Assembly: GCA_026261815.1 (NCBI GenBank)
Contig: JAMPIT010000848.1
Coordinates: 1 to 64,000, forward strand
Length of the DNA: 64,000 nucleotides
Source: Monarcha castaneiventris obscurior
Lineage: Eukaryota; Chordata; Aves; Passeriformes; Monarchidae
Direction: 5' to 3'
Shown here: piece by piece, positions 1 to 10,640 of the stretch
Layout of the letters: every line of letters starts with the position of its first letter
Position numbering within the stretch: position 1 is the stretch's first letter
The notes under the pieces: model-generated
What the model saw: only the letters and a program-made list of their open reading frames with translations
What the model was told of the DNA's origin: nothing
The model's database searches: none
Position numbers and translations under genes: made by a program

Positions 1-930
1 GTGAAGAAGTTCAGGATCTTCCACAGATGCTCAGCAGGCAGTAGGATTGTGCCTGAATCTCGCTCTGGAAGTGCCAGTGGCTCAGCTGAGAGCTGTGGCA
101 ATGATTCGCATTGTGTTGAGAGGGGCCACAGTCCTGCAAGGGTCTTTCATCAGAAGCAGACAGCAGCCTGGAGCATGGGGAATGCTGGATCTGTACCACC
201 ACGTGCTCATCCTTCACCTTAATGCAGAGCTGCCCCCAAAGTTACCATGTATCAGTTTTTATATTTCCTCTGTTGTGTATATTTTGGAGCAGCTGTTACA
301 TGCGGCTTTTTATGGTGATCCTGTGGGAAGCAGCCATTCGCCTGCTGTGATATTCTCACAACTAATACTAACTCCTCATTCCCTTTGGTTTTATTTGGGG
401 GGTTTTATCTATTTGTTTGATTGGTTTGTTTATTTGTTTGTTTGGGTTTTGTCTTTTTTGGTTTGAGTTTTTTATTTGCTTTTTTATAAATGAGTGATGA
501 AGTTGGCACAGCCAAACTCAAGAAAATGTAAACCAGGCTCAACTTTCCAGAAGTTACTTTTGACTGGGTTTAGCTGCATCCCCCAGGCTCAGGATCATCA
601 ATACATTTGCAGGTTTTGCTCTGCACCGTCTGTCTGCCCAGACTCTGCCCAGTGTTCACAAATGGAGAAGACAATCGATGCTGTGCCAAGCTTCCTTTCA
701 AACAGCAAAACCTAGATCAGCATGACAGAAAAGAAGAAGAAAAAAAAAAGAAAATATTTGTCAGTTAGTACAGAGCCAGTGTCCCACCATCTGCCCCTCC
801 CCCACTCTTATTAATTTTGTGCATTTAGAGACAAAGCTGGGTCTAAAGCTTCCATCTCTCAGCTCCTGATGCTATTTGCTACCCTCCAGCTTTGATTCCT
901 GCTGATCTAAGTCACTGCTGTCCATGTGGG
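1..930. other. Left edge, no gene seen
   Basis: I see no coding exon here. Short open frames occur in several phases but none resembles a known family. A T/G-rich low-complexity stretch with TTTG-like units lies at about 390-490, and a purine-rich A/G run lies at about 722-755. The rest looks like ordinary intergenic DNA. Confidence 0.5.
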
Positions 931-931
931 G

Positions 932-1311
932 TTGAGAATGTTCAGCCTGGAGAACAGAAGGCCCGGGGGAAGCTTCACTGTGGCCGTGCGGGACTTGAAG
1001 GGTCCCATAGGAAAACTGGGGACAGTGTTCCACGGGGCCAGTGGCAAGGGGAGAAGGGGAATGGCTTTTAACTGCAGGAGGTCGATTTAGGCTGGACTAA
1101 GAAAGCTGCTTTTTCACACTGAGGGTGGTAAGGCACTGGGCCAGGCTGTGCACAGACGCTGTGGATGCCCCATCACTGGGCGCATCCCAGGCCAGGTGGG
1201 AACAGGGCTCTGAGCAACGTGGTCTGGTAGAAGACTGCTCAGGCTGGAACAAGATGATCTTTAGGGTCCCTTCCAAGCCAAACCACTCAGGGTTCCAACA
1301 TTCTACGATCA
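932..1311 (+). mobile_element. CR1 LINE fragment, 3' part
   Basis: The stretch reads as the sense strand of a diverged avian CR1 3' end. It starts near 'gttcagcctggagaac', continues through the 'gagggtggtaaggcactggg' block, and finishes with 'gatctttagggtcccttcca' and the tail 'attctacgatc', close to the CR1 terminal repeat ATTCTATGAT. It is 5'-truncated and carries no open reading frame for the reverse transcriptase. The divergence suggests an old insertion. Confidence 0.8.
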
Positions 1312-1420
1312 CCGTTGACAGTTCATGGCGACCCTGGAGTCCTGCGGATTGTGATGTCACGTCCACATTGCAGCTGGAGCTCCCAATATCCAGCGAAGGG
1401 GACAACACAACCACTCACTC

Positions 1421-2191
1421 TTGCGCCTACCCACCCGTCGCCCTGCTTGTCGCCTGCTCCCTCGTACTCCCTTCAGTCCTGAAAGGTCCCTAGTGCCTGG
1501 AATTTGCTATCTATCCAAGATGTTGCTGATTTGCTATCTATTCAAGATGTTCACATTTGTCCTGAGGAAGGTACAGTGCCTTTCCATTGAGATTCCACCT
1601 AAGTGCCTCTGTGGGGATGGTGTGGGACAGGGACTCCACTCACAGGTTTTGCTACCTATGCAGGTTGCCAGACTCCAAGAGGAAGAGATGGAGGTGAATA
1701 CAAAGCCTCCTACAGAGAAGAACATGGAAGTGGATGGCAGAGAGACCACAGAGGAAGAGATGGAGGTGGACGTAAAGGCTGATACAGAGGAGGACATGGA
1801 AGTGGACGGAGGAGAGACCGGAGAGGAAGAGATGGAGGTGGACGTAAAGGCTGATACAGAGGAGGACATGGAAGTGGATGGAGAAGAGACTGGAGAGGAA
1901 GAGATGGAGGTGGACATGGAAGACTGCGTTGAGGACATGGAGGTGGATGGAGAAGAGACTGGAGAGGAAGAGATGGAGGTGGACATGGAAGACTGCGTTG
2001 AGGACATGGAAGTGGATGGAGAAGAGACTGGAGAGGAAGAGATGGAGGTGGACATGGAAGACTGCGTTGAGGACATGGAGGTGGATGGAGAAGAGACTGG
2101 AGAGGAAGAGATGGAGGTGGACATGGAAGACTGCGTTGAGGACATGGACGTCGATGGAAAAGACGAGGAGGAGGCCATGGTCCTGGGATGA
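1421..2191 (+). CDS. Candidate acidic-repeat protein, unrecognised
   Basis: The open frame runs 256 codons to a TGA at 2189-2191. I do not recognise the protein. The first ~80 residues are unremarkable and may not be coding. An acceptor-like site (gctacctatgcag, AG at 1662-1663) would start an exon at 1664 exactly on a codon boundary (V-A-R-L-Q-E-E-E). The rest is a highly acidic repeat built on E-E-E-M-E-V-D, with the variants ADTEEDMEVD and DCVEDMEVDGEETG. Repeat lengths of 72 and 69 bp keep the frame. A donor-like CAG|GTCAGG at 2210/2211 follows the stop by 19 bases, so a last intron could lie in the 3' UTR. Caution: the composition leaves all six frames unusually open here, so coding status rests on the frame-preserving indels and the splice signals. 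It could be a transcribed minisatellite rather than a gene. Confidence 0.4.
   Translation: MRLPTRRPACRLLPRTPFSPERSLVPGICYLSKMLLICYLFKMFTFVLRKVQCLSIEIPPKCLCGDGVGQGLHSQVLLPMQVARLQEEEMEVNTKPPTEKNMEVDGRETTEEEMEVDVKADTEEDMEVDGGETGEEEMEVDVKADTEEDMEVDGEETGEEEMEVDMEDCVEDMEVDGEETGEEEMEVDMEDCVEDMEVDGEETGEEEMEVDMEDCVEDMEVDGEETGEEEMEVDMEDCVEDMDVDGKDEEEAMVLG
1502..1554. repeat. 27-bp tandem duplication
   Basis: Two adjacent copies begin at 1502 and 1529. Each starts with 'atttgctatctat' and runs on to 'caagatgtt', with one substitution inside the shared part. The duplication is in frame with the acidic-repeat open frame that continues downstream. Whether it is translated is unknown. Confidence 0.75.
1681..2178. 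repeat. 69/72-bp coding-type minisatellite, seven copies
   Basis: Copies start with 'ggaagagatggaggtg' at 1681, 1753, 1825, 1897, 1966, 2035 and 2104. The first three spacings are 72 bp and the later ones 69 bp. The 69-bp units carry 'gactgcgttgaggacatgg' and are nearly identical, so they are the most recent amplification. The older 72-bp units carry 'gctgatacagaggagg' and are more diverged. The difference between unit types is exactly one codon. Confidence 0.9.
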
Positions 2192-2515
2192 AGACTGGCT
2201 CCAGCAACAGGTCAGGCACATGCTCCCCACAGGGAGAGTGGGTCCCCTGATGCCAGGCTGGGGCTGGGCTGGGTTCCCCGCTCAGGGACATGGTGCCCCA
2301 TGTGCTGGATTCTGGCAGCACAAGCCCCATCCCCACCCTGTCCTGCCCTTGGGCCACACAAGCCCTGTCCCAGTGGCTGGGACCTGGCCCCCAGCCCCAG
2401 CCGGGCTCAGTGCTGGTGGCAGAGTCCTGCTCTGCCAGTGTGTCCCAGGCTGGGGGCACAGGGAACAGCCCTCAGGGCTGCACTGGAGTGACGGTGTCAC
2501 TTGCTTTTCTTCCAG

Positions 2516-2775
2516 GAATGATGGACATCCGGGACAGAGATGGAACCCGTCTGTACATAGGTTTCAGACTTTGTTGTTGTTTTCGATAGATAGGTTTTAG
2601 GCTTTCTTGTTGTTCTTCTGTAAATACGTTTGATATATTGTTGTTAGAGATATTCTTATGTAAATACGTTCTAAAGATTGTTCTTGTTGTTACGAAGATT
2701 GTTACAATGTAAATATGTTCTGTTGTTCATTGTTGTTGCTACTCCTATGTAATTAAATTCTTTTTATCTTTCGCA
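2516..2775 (+). other. Candidate 3' terminal exon / 3' UTR of the acidic-repeat gene
   Basis: A good acceptor (cttgcttttcttccag, AG at 2514-2515) lies 305 bp after the donor at 2211. The sequence behind it is AT-rich and non-coding, contains four TGTANATA motifs, and ends near an ATTAAA poly(A) signal at 2752-2757. The run of TGTAAATACGTT-type blocks at 2619, 2659 and 2708 looks like a degenerate tandem array. No transcript evidence is available from the sequence. Confidence 0.4.
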
Positions 2776-3806
2776 CCCCAGTTCTCCTTGCATTTTCTTT
2801 GGGCACAGGCCTCCATGGAGCAAGACTTCCTTCGGAAACCCCCTCTGTCACCAGACTGGTACAAGCATAACACAAACTGGCCCTCGTGGTTAAAGGCGTG
2901 ATATTAATTGGCACCAATTTGTCCCTTGGACTTTCTGGCACAGTAAATGTCAGTGCCCATAATCCCTGCTCTGCCCTCCCTGCTCAGGCACCAAAACATC
3001 TGAACCAGCCAGAACATCTTTAATTAGCACCAACCTGCAGAGAGCTGCAGGTGGGGAGAACCTACCCCCAAACACACAGAGTAACACTTGACATTGATAG
3101 TCTGGGGCAGAGCTGAAACTAAAGTATTTTAATGCCAAGGAGGGTTTTTTTATTGCTGAATTCATTCTCCAAGAACAGTAACAAAAGCTTTCAGTCTCCT
3201 CACCTGCCACTGACATGTATTGCCGAGATTTGCTTCTGGGTTATGACTGATTTTTATTAATCGGTTCAGGGCTCTGATATTGTTCCTGGCTAAGGTGCAG
3301 AGATGAAATTTCAGAGCCAAATGAGCTCAGCACAGCTCGTGCAACACACAGATTTTCCAGACCCAGACATTCAGGCCATGCAAACTGATACTTTCTCATC
3401 CCTGTGCAAAGATCACTATTAGGACATCACCAATGTGCCACGCACATCTCAGAGCTGTCCCTTCTGTCCAGCCCTCCCAAGTCACTTCACAGACTTCACT
3501 CCAAGCAGTTGCTGATAGAGTTCAGGAGCACATGGGATTTAATCCTAGTTTTTGTTTGTTTTCTCCTGAGCTGTCTCCAGACACGGTGTGTGGGCCCTGT
3601 CTGACAGCAGCAGCATTAACGCGTCACCTCCCTGACACTGAGGTTCATGTCACACCTTTTCACCAAAAGCAGCAAACAAATGATTCCCGCTGGGTCCCAC
3701 ACAGCTCCATGGGGACTTTGTGTGGCTGCAGCTCCAGCACCGGCCCTGGTGCTCAAGAATTTCTGGAGGAGATACACAGAAGGGATCAGCCATTCACAGA
3801 GAAAAA

Positions 3807-3895
3807 CATCGGTTTGCAAGGCCCAAATCCCCACAGTACTGCAGACTGCGATAACCCAGACTGCATTGTGGGGATTTGGGCCTTGCAAACCGATG
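3807..3895. repeat. Perfect 29-bp inverted repeat (hairpin)
   Basis: The arm at 3807-3835 begins catcggtttgcaaggc and ends atccccaca. It is the exact reverse complement of the arm at 3867-3895, which ends gcaaaccgatg. The spacer is 31 nt and itself shows partial complementarity (tgcag/ctgca). Transcribed RNA would fold into a long stem-loop of pre-microRNA size. The complete arm identity could instead reflect a recent local inverted duplication. Confidence 0.9.
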
Positions 3896-5937
3896 TAAGG
3901 CCTTACTCTTCCTCTCACTAAAGTCCCCCCAGCTCCCCTCATGCTCAGATTCCCAAGATAATTAAATGCAGCATTAGGAGCAGGGATAGATGATGGGAAC
4001 TGTCCCAAGGCTCAACAAATTTTCTCAGGCCTAACAATTCCAGCAGAGGAGGGAGGAAAAGCCTGCATGAGAGAGGTGTGAAATCAAAGCAGTAATCAAG
4101 CTTAGGTATAATGAGAGGAGCTGAAGAGGTTTTCAATGTTCAGAACACAAGATTAGCAGCTCCAGGCACAGGAGGAACACGACATTTTCCCCGCTGTAAC
4201 AACTCTGCGATGCAAATTGCATCTCCAATCCTTCTCCCCAGCTCTGGGACCTGTTCAGCTGCCAACATGGTGCTGAATTTTTAAAGCAAAGTGGAAGCTG
4301 GTCAGAGAGGTGGTTTTTCCTTTACAGCTTGGAAGCACCAGTCAGAGCAAAGAGAGGCCGAGCCTGGCCCGGGGGTGCAGCACAGCCACACAACACATGC
4401 CTCAAACTCCAAGAAATTAAGGAATTTGCCACTTGTTTTTCTCCCACAGGAGATACAGAAGGTGCTTTATGGAATCCCTGCCACCTTCAGGCTGCCTCAG
4501 CATGCAGAAGAGCACAAGGATGAAGGTTACACCACCTTCTGCTCAAATCTCTCCAAAATCTGTCACTACTGGGCCTTCCCAAAGCCTCAGATTTACTCAG
4601 CACTTGCAGTGCTGAGGAGCGTGAAGGGAGATAAAGGCACTGGCAGAGACCAGAGATGCATTTGCTGCCTCAGGTGCGTTTCACTGCCCAGATTAGTGCC
4701 TCTAAAACCATCAAAATCAGCCCCTTTGACAGCACCAGGCCAACAGCAGAACATCAGGGCCTGCAAATGGTTGGAAATGCCATTTTTAATATTTCTCTTC
4801 TGGTCTCCCATTTCATGGTGCCATTGCAAGAGTTTATCGCATCACTCAGCAGCTCCAGCAAATCTTGGCAATCAGCTTCAGATGGATTTTTAGTGGTGAG
4901 TAAATAAGGGGCAATTTTACTTTATCTCCAATAAATGAAATTTCACCTAAATCTGATGAACTCTGTGTTTTGAGGGTGGCCAGGCACTAACCACTGCCAG
5001 GTCCCCAAGCCCGGATGTCAAACTGCCCCAATATTGGAAAATTTAATTTATTTGGGTTTGTGTACAAGATTCTTCTGTCTCAAAAGAATTGGGATCCATA
5101 TAACTGCATTTCCAAACACTGAACTCAGACCAGCCGCAAAGTCCACAAGAGACAGGAAAAGAAATAAAAATAGAGATTTCTAAGGAGATGGAAATTGAAT
5201 GCTGAGTTTTTCCCATTATAGAAAGTTTCATAAATTATCACCTGCCAGCTCCTTTCCTTCACTTGTGTGGCCACCACTAAATACACTCACAGATAAGAAA
5301 ATGTTTGTCCTACTGAAAACTGGGGCTAGAAGTAGAAATAGGCTCAGACATCTGAATTCAAAGACAATATAATGAAAAGAGCTGCCTCATAATAGCAAGA
5401 TATGATGGATAGCAGGAATGGCTGAAGCCAGCAGAGACAAGTCCACGAGCTATTCATGCTACAAAGATTTCTGACAAAACCTCCAATGACCCAAAAGCAA
5501 CATTTTTTCTGGCAGAGCTGATAGGAGCCCTGTGTATTTAATTCTGTCATTGACAGCAAATGGAGATTGGTTTGGAGCTCCTTTGGTCCACTACTACTAC
5601 TTTTTTTTCCACCCGGAAAATATAATTGCATCTACTCTTTGGGAAGAAATTACTGCTTTGAGCAGTTCAAGGCAAAGAGTTTCTTCCCATACCCACTCGT
5701 AATCAGTCACCAAGAGAAATATTTTCTCAAAAGATGTCTTCAAAATTCTGGCGTTACTTTTAACATAAATAACTTGGTTATGTTGCTCAAAATGAGAAGG
5801 GAATTGAATCTAGCTCCCTCAGCCTTAAAAGAAGTGTTTCTTCCCAGTTTTTCACAAAGAGGAACAAAATACTTTGTTGCAGCAAACTGAACGGAGGAAA
5901 AAGTTTCTTTCCCCCTGAGCTGCACAACAGAGGAAAA

Positions 5938-5961
5938 TTTTGTTGCCAAGAGGCAACAAAA
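5938..5961. repeat. Short perfect hairpin
   Basis: A 10-bp stem (ttttgttgcc / ggcaacaaaa) encloses a 4-nt loop, aaga. It is not followed by a feature that would give it a role, and may be chance. Confidence 0.6.
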
Positions 5962-8384
5962 CCCAACCAATTTCCAGTTCTTTTAGCTCAAGGGAAAAGC
6001 TCTAAGGATCATATCTGTGGGAGATACAGAGTGGGAGGAGCAGATCTGCTGGCGGTTTTTGGGGTGGGGGACAGATTAAAGAAATGTTCAAGTAAAACCC
6101 ATGAGAGCCCAAGACTCCATCCCTCAGAGGAGAAACTTGATTTGACTCAAATGCCATTCAAATCCAAAAAGGTTGAGGCATTTTCTCCAGATCTGCTGAG
6201 CCACCAGGTACAACCCAAATCGCCCTGTGGGACCAGGGCAGCAGGTCCAGGGCATGGGGCAGGGATGTTCCCTTGGGAAGCCGCCTGCATCGCCCATGGG
6301 ACTGGCAAGATCTACCTCTAAAGCCCCCAATATCCAAAAAGCTCCACATTAAAAGCCTTTAAATTGGGATTTCACTTCTCCATCTGTCTGTTGTCACTAG
6401 GCAGATGCTCCACTTCAACACCCTTCTGATGGGTACAAATTTTCTCCTGATTTCCAGCCTAAACAGGGAGTTATTTCCATTCATTCTTCTGCAAGTACTG
6501 GGAGTTGGTACCTGATTTGCTCCTCCTATCCTGGTGTGTGTTTGTGCACACAAAGTGCCAAAGCCAAGAGCATTTCCTTGTTTAAGTTATGCCATTTCTC
6601 CTTATTATTTCCTTCCCATATAGCTGCATGGATTTGGTGCTGACTCAACACTCAGAATCCTGACAGCACAAAGTCCAGTTTTCACACCGACTTCTCCAAG
6701 CTTTGGACCAAGCCTGCAAAGAAGGAAATGCAGCAAAGAAATTCCAAACAGAGGCCCTAATAAAAGTAATAAAATGCCACATGCCTGTGTTTGCTGCAGG
6801 GAAGGATCAGCTTCCCTGTTTAGTGTTGCTTATTAAATCATTACAAGCAATTAAAGCAGCAGAGGGGAGGAAGACAGCGCTATCGTTTCCAGCCCCCCAG
6901 TCCTCCTCTGCCCCTGGCACGAATTTCATAAAACACAAATCTCCCAGCTCCCAGGCCCTCACCACAGTCCCTAAAACACACAGCACTTGGGCACACAACC
7001 CCTGGCCATGGCAGCATAATGCCAATTCCAAGAAAATATAGTTTTGGAAGAGAAAGGATAGATTTCAAGCTGTCCCAGAGACCAGAGATATACTTTATGC
7101 TGAAAAACAGAAAGCCTCAAAGGATTGTGGATGAAAAATATTTTCAAATCCCTTTGTCCCAGGGAACAGTAACAGATCAGCAAATGTAACATCACATTCT
7201 CCCTAATTTCTCCCTATATGTTCTTCTCTGAAAAAGACAACAGCAGTTCCTGGAAACTGCCTTCCCTCTGCAGATGGATCAATACCTCGCTTCATTTACA
7301 ACTCCTTGTAAACCACGCCAGCCTTCCCAAAAGAGGCAAGAGGAAAGCTCCAGGGGTGTTTCATCTGAAGAAGTATCACCCATATCATTCCTATGCAATA
7401 TAATTGGACAATAGCAGTCCTGTTTCATTTTCCTTAAGCCCAATGTCTGGTTAGATTTTGGCCAAGATACAGAAAATATCTGGAAGAGTTGTACATTGGG
7501 CATAAAAAAAATCCCATCTGCTGAAAAGCCAGTTATAGCCATGGCCTTAAAAAGTGCAGGGAAATGTTTTACTCCCACCCAGCTACTGGTGCACAATAAT
7601 CTCGCCAGAAGAATATAAAAACATCTAAAGAAGAGGAGCAAAGTTAAACACAGTTCTTGGCTACATGGCTTAGATCTACAAGCTGGCCCTCCTGGTTAAA
7701 TGCACACAGCCAGGCAAGGCACTGATAGATGCCTGTGTTTCCCTTGCCTTGTCTTGAAACAAAGGTCAGGCAACATTTAAAACACTAAAGGAGAATCAAT
7801 CAAAAGATTCTTGACTTCCTTTTTGTTCTTTTTCTAGGGACATGCTGCTAAAGCGATCCTACATTCTTGCTGGGTTTGCTCTATAAGCCAGGGTGCATTT
7901 CTGACAAGCTTCGCGGGACTCCTGCACCTCCTGATGCACATCTGAAGGATTTCATTGAATTTCCAAAGCCGGATCAGAGACCCAGCTGGGGAAACCTGGC
8001 CGAACTCCCCCAGAGCAGCTGAAAACAGCACAGATCTGGCAAGGTACGCCTGTTTATTTGTTTATTTTGCGCGCCGTAATGTTGCTCACCCTCCTCCCGC
8101 TCCCTTTGTTAAAACCAGCCACTGTTCCCTCTTGAAGCAGTTTAATCCCCCGCTTCCCACCGTTTCATGCATCCCTCATTCAGCCAGTCCCGGGCGCTGC
8201 CTGTGTCCCTCGACATCTCCCTCATTCCTGAAGGGAACATCCACCGCCTTTACTATTTTAATAACCTTGCAGAGAGAAAAACCTTTGTCTCCCCCCGCTC
8301 CCCTGGTCTGAGCAAGTGCTAATTGCTCAGACACGCAATGCGCACACACACAGAAGCATCATGTTGATCTGATTGCAAATCCCG

Positions 8385-8391
8385 GTACGTC
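8385..8391. promoter_or_regulatory. CRE-like site upstream of NPBWR2
   Basis: TACGTCA, a half-CRE motif, lies about 100 bp before the candidate first donor of NPBWR2. A single seven-base match is weak evidence of function. Confidence 0.2.
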
Positions 8392-8487
8392 AGCAACCCA
8401 GAGACCCTCCTCCAACTCAGATTAGAGGGAAGAGGCTCACCAGAGCAAGCAGCAGGTGCTGGAGGAGGCAGCGGAGCCGCTTCCCAG
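8392..8487 (+). other. NPBWR2: Candidate 5' UTR exon of NPBWR2
   Basis: A strong donor, CCCAG|GTAAGG, with GT at 8488-8489, closes a GC-richer purine-rich segment. The 5' boundary is unknown. It lies 1.15 kb before the receptor ATG on the same strand. This fits the family habit of an intron-less coding region preceded by spliced non-coding exons. Confidence 0.35.
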
Positions 8488-8995
8488 GTAAGGGACACTT
8501 CAGTCCTCCATCCCCAACGCCGGCAGTCCCACTCACTTTACTGCAACAAAATGCAAGAGAAGCGAGGTGCTTCTCTTTGCAGAGCCTGGGGACCACTTGC
8601 CAAACCTTTGATCTTCACGGAGGGGGTAGGGGTCGGTTGTTTGTTCATTCCCTGTGGAGGAATTCTTGGAAGTATGGGACAGGCAATAGTGATGGATGTG
8701 GCAACTGCCACAGATGGGATGATTCTTGCTGCGTCTCTAAAGTGGATTCGCATTCAGGGTACTTTTCTCCCTCTTCCCTGATTAATCCCGAACTTCTGAG
8801 ATTTACAGCTTTGTCTGTCCATCTGTGCCAGGTTTGGGGTGCTGCCCGTTGTTTGTACTGGGGATGGTCTTCACAGTGAATAAGTTCAGAGCCCACCCTT
8901 GCTTAAAGGTCGACTTTGATTGCGGGATAAACACCTTTAACCCTTTGTTTTGGAAATACTCCCTGAACTATTTTTCCCCCTCCTTCTTTTGCTAG

Positions 8996-9464
8996 GGGAC
9001 TCTGGCAGTGGGGGAGTAGCAGTGTCAGAAACTTCTTCATTGTTTGTGAAATCCCAGTCCATGAAGAGCCTGAACTCCGACACAAAGGCAGGCGCTAATT
9101 AACCCCTGGGACGCTTCTGCTCCGGCACGGAAAGCGAGAGCTGTGCCACTGAAACCGCAGCCATCCCTCAGGTCCTCCAAAGGCTGTGAACAGCCAGCCA
9201 GGCATGAAACTCCCCCTTCTGCCTCCTTGTTCCTGTCAGCCCCAGAAGAACTCTCACTGCAGACAGCTCAACTGGAGCCACTCAACTTCCCCAGCAAAGA
9301 AGAGCCAAAGCTCACCGGAACGCTCTCGGAAAGAAGAGCTCCTTGACTTATGTAGAAAGTCCTAATTCTCTTGTTTCCATGGTTCATGGAGCCTTACGTC
9401 TTCCAAACATTTTTTTTTCCCCCCTCATCACTCCAAAGTCTAACTTCTCCAACAGGGCGGAGAG
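8996..9464 (+). other. NPBWR2: Candidate second 5' UTR exon of NPBWR2
   Basis: It is bounded by a strong acceptor, a long pyrimidine tract followed by ttttgctag with AG at 8994-8995, and by a near-perfect donor, GAG|GTAAGT, with GT at 9465-9466. The next acceptor (gcttctcacag, AG at 9546-9547) would give an 83-bp intron and a coding exon starting at 9548. The segment has no long conserved open frame. Confidence 0.4.
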
Positions 9465-9641
9465 GTAAGTTAGGTGGTCCACGCAGCCTCACAACTCACC
9501 TCTGAAAATAAGCTGCATCTAAATGAGATAACAGCTGCTTCTCACAGAAGGGGGAAAAACACCCAGCCAAACAGAAAAGCTCTCACTTCTGGGCTAGCAA
9601 GGCTTTCAGTGGCATCTGAGGGTGGTCTGTGATCAACAGGA

Positions 9642-10640
9642 ATGGGAAACAGCTCCTTTTGGGATGATCTGAACAGCTCCTGCAGCAACGCAGGCAACAG
9701 CTGCTGCCGGGAAAACAGCATGAGGTTCAACTTCACCCTCCAAGAGCAGGCAGCTGATTTCTACATTGTCCTGCCCGTGATCTACCCTGTGATCTGTGCT
9801 GTGGGGCTCACGGGCAACACTGCTGTCATCTGTGTGATCCTCAAGGCCCCCAAGATGAAGACTGTGACCAACATGTTCATCTTGAACCTCGCTATAGCCG
9901 ATGACTTGTTCACCCTCGTCTTGCCCACGAATATTGCCGAGCACCTCCTCCGCTACTGGCCCTTCGGAGAAATCCTCTGCAAGGTCATCTTGTCCATAGA
10001 CCACTACAACATCTTCTCCAGCATTTATTTCCTGACAGTGATGAGCATAGACAGGTACCTGGTGGTACTGGCTACAGTCAGGTCCAAGAGGATGCCCCAT
10101 CGCACGTACCGAGCAGCCAGGATTGTCAGCCTGTGCATCTGGATCCTGGTCACCATCATTATCCTCCCTTTCACCATCTTTGCCAATGTCTACACCGACG
10201 ACCTGGAGGTCAAGAGTTGTGGTCTCAACTTCCCCAAGCCTGAGAGGTTTTGGTTCAAAGCCAGCAGGATCTACACCCTCATCCTTGGCTTTGCCATTCC
10301 AGTATCTACCATCTGCATCCTCTACACCATGATGCTCTACAAGCTGAGGAACATGCACTTGAACTCCAATGCCAGAGCCCTGGACAAAGCCAAGAAGAAA
10401 GTCACCGTTATGGTCTTCATAGTCCTGGCTGTGTTCCTCTTCTGTTGGACTCCCTTTCACTTGGCCACCATCGTGGCTTTGACCACTGACCTACCGCAGA
10501 CCTCCATGGTCATTGGGATATCCTACTTCATCACCAGCCTAAGCTACGCCAATTCATGCTTGAATCCTTTCTTGTACGCTTTCCTGGATGACAGCTTTCG
10601 GAAAAGTTTCCGGAAGTTGCTGGAATGCAGAACTTCTTGA
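9642..10640 (+). CDS. NPBWR2: Neuropeptides B/W receptor (NPBWR2-type)
   Basis: This single-exon frame encodes a 332-aa rhodopsin-class GPCR that binds neuropeptides B and W at the plasma membrane and is expected to signal through Gi. The N-terminal tail has N-glycosylation sequons at N3, N11 and N30. TM1 carries the GN motif (GNTAVICVI, near residue 58), TM2 the LAIADD segment, and ECL1 has WPFG. The conserved TM3 cysteine is in LCK, TM3 ends in DRY (SIDRY), TM6 has FCWTPFH, and TM7 has NSCLNPFLY. A C-terminal cysteine (LECRTS) could be palmitoylated. Length matches the family (about 330 aa). The first ATG is chosen because the glycosylated tail follows it. The protein alone does not cleanly separate NPBWR1 from NPBWR2. 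I call NPBWR2 because the gene is tail to tail with OPRL1, as on human 20q13.33, while NPBWR1 is the neighbour of OPRK1. Confidence 0.93.
   Translation: MGNSSFWDDLNSSCSNAGNSCCRENSMRFNFTLQEQAADFYIVLPVIYPVICAVGLTGNTAVICVILKAPKMKTVTNMFILNLAIADDLFTLVLPTNIAEHLLRYWPFGEILCKVILSIDHYNIFSSIYFLTVMSIDRYLVVLATVRSKRMPHRTYRAARIVSLCIWILVTIIILPFTIFANVYTDDLEVKSCGLNFPKPERFWFKASRIYTLILGFAIPVSTICILYTMMLYKLRNMHLNSNARALDKAKKKVTVMVFIVLAVFLFCWTPFHLATIVALTTDLPQTSMVIGISYFITSLSYANSCLNPFLYAFLDDSFRKSFRKLLECRTS

Larger units (their letters stand above)
2776..7850. other. Intergenic stretch, no coding exon seen
   Basis: About 5 kb without a recognisable exon on either strand. I saw no clear CR1 copy. Notable structures are the perfect inverted repeat at 3807-3895 and a short hairpin at 5938-5961 (ttttgttgcc, 4-nt loop, perfect complement). 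The open frames present are short and unlike known families. Confidence 0.45.

Noticed and set aside
1534..2459. Three long minus-strand frames and a second plus-strand frame (1878-2600) over the acidic repeat
   Set aside because: They arise because the 69/72-bp repeat has few stop codons in any phase. They are Ser/Thr-, His/Leu-, Pro/Leu- or Arg/Trp-rich periodic artefacts without splice support of their own.
1..9000. Exons of MYT1, the next gene beyond NPBWR2 in human
   Set aside because: No CCHC zinc-finger signature was found on either strand. The acidic repeat at 1.7-2.2 kb has a different pattern from the Glu-rich run of MYT1.
9633..10460. A 275-codon minus-strand frame opposite NPBWR2
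   Set aside because: It is the antisense shadow of the receptor coding sequence; it resembles no family, whereas the plus strand gives every class A GPCR hallmark.
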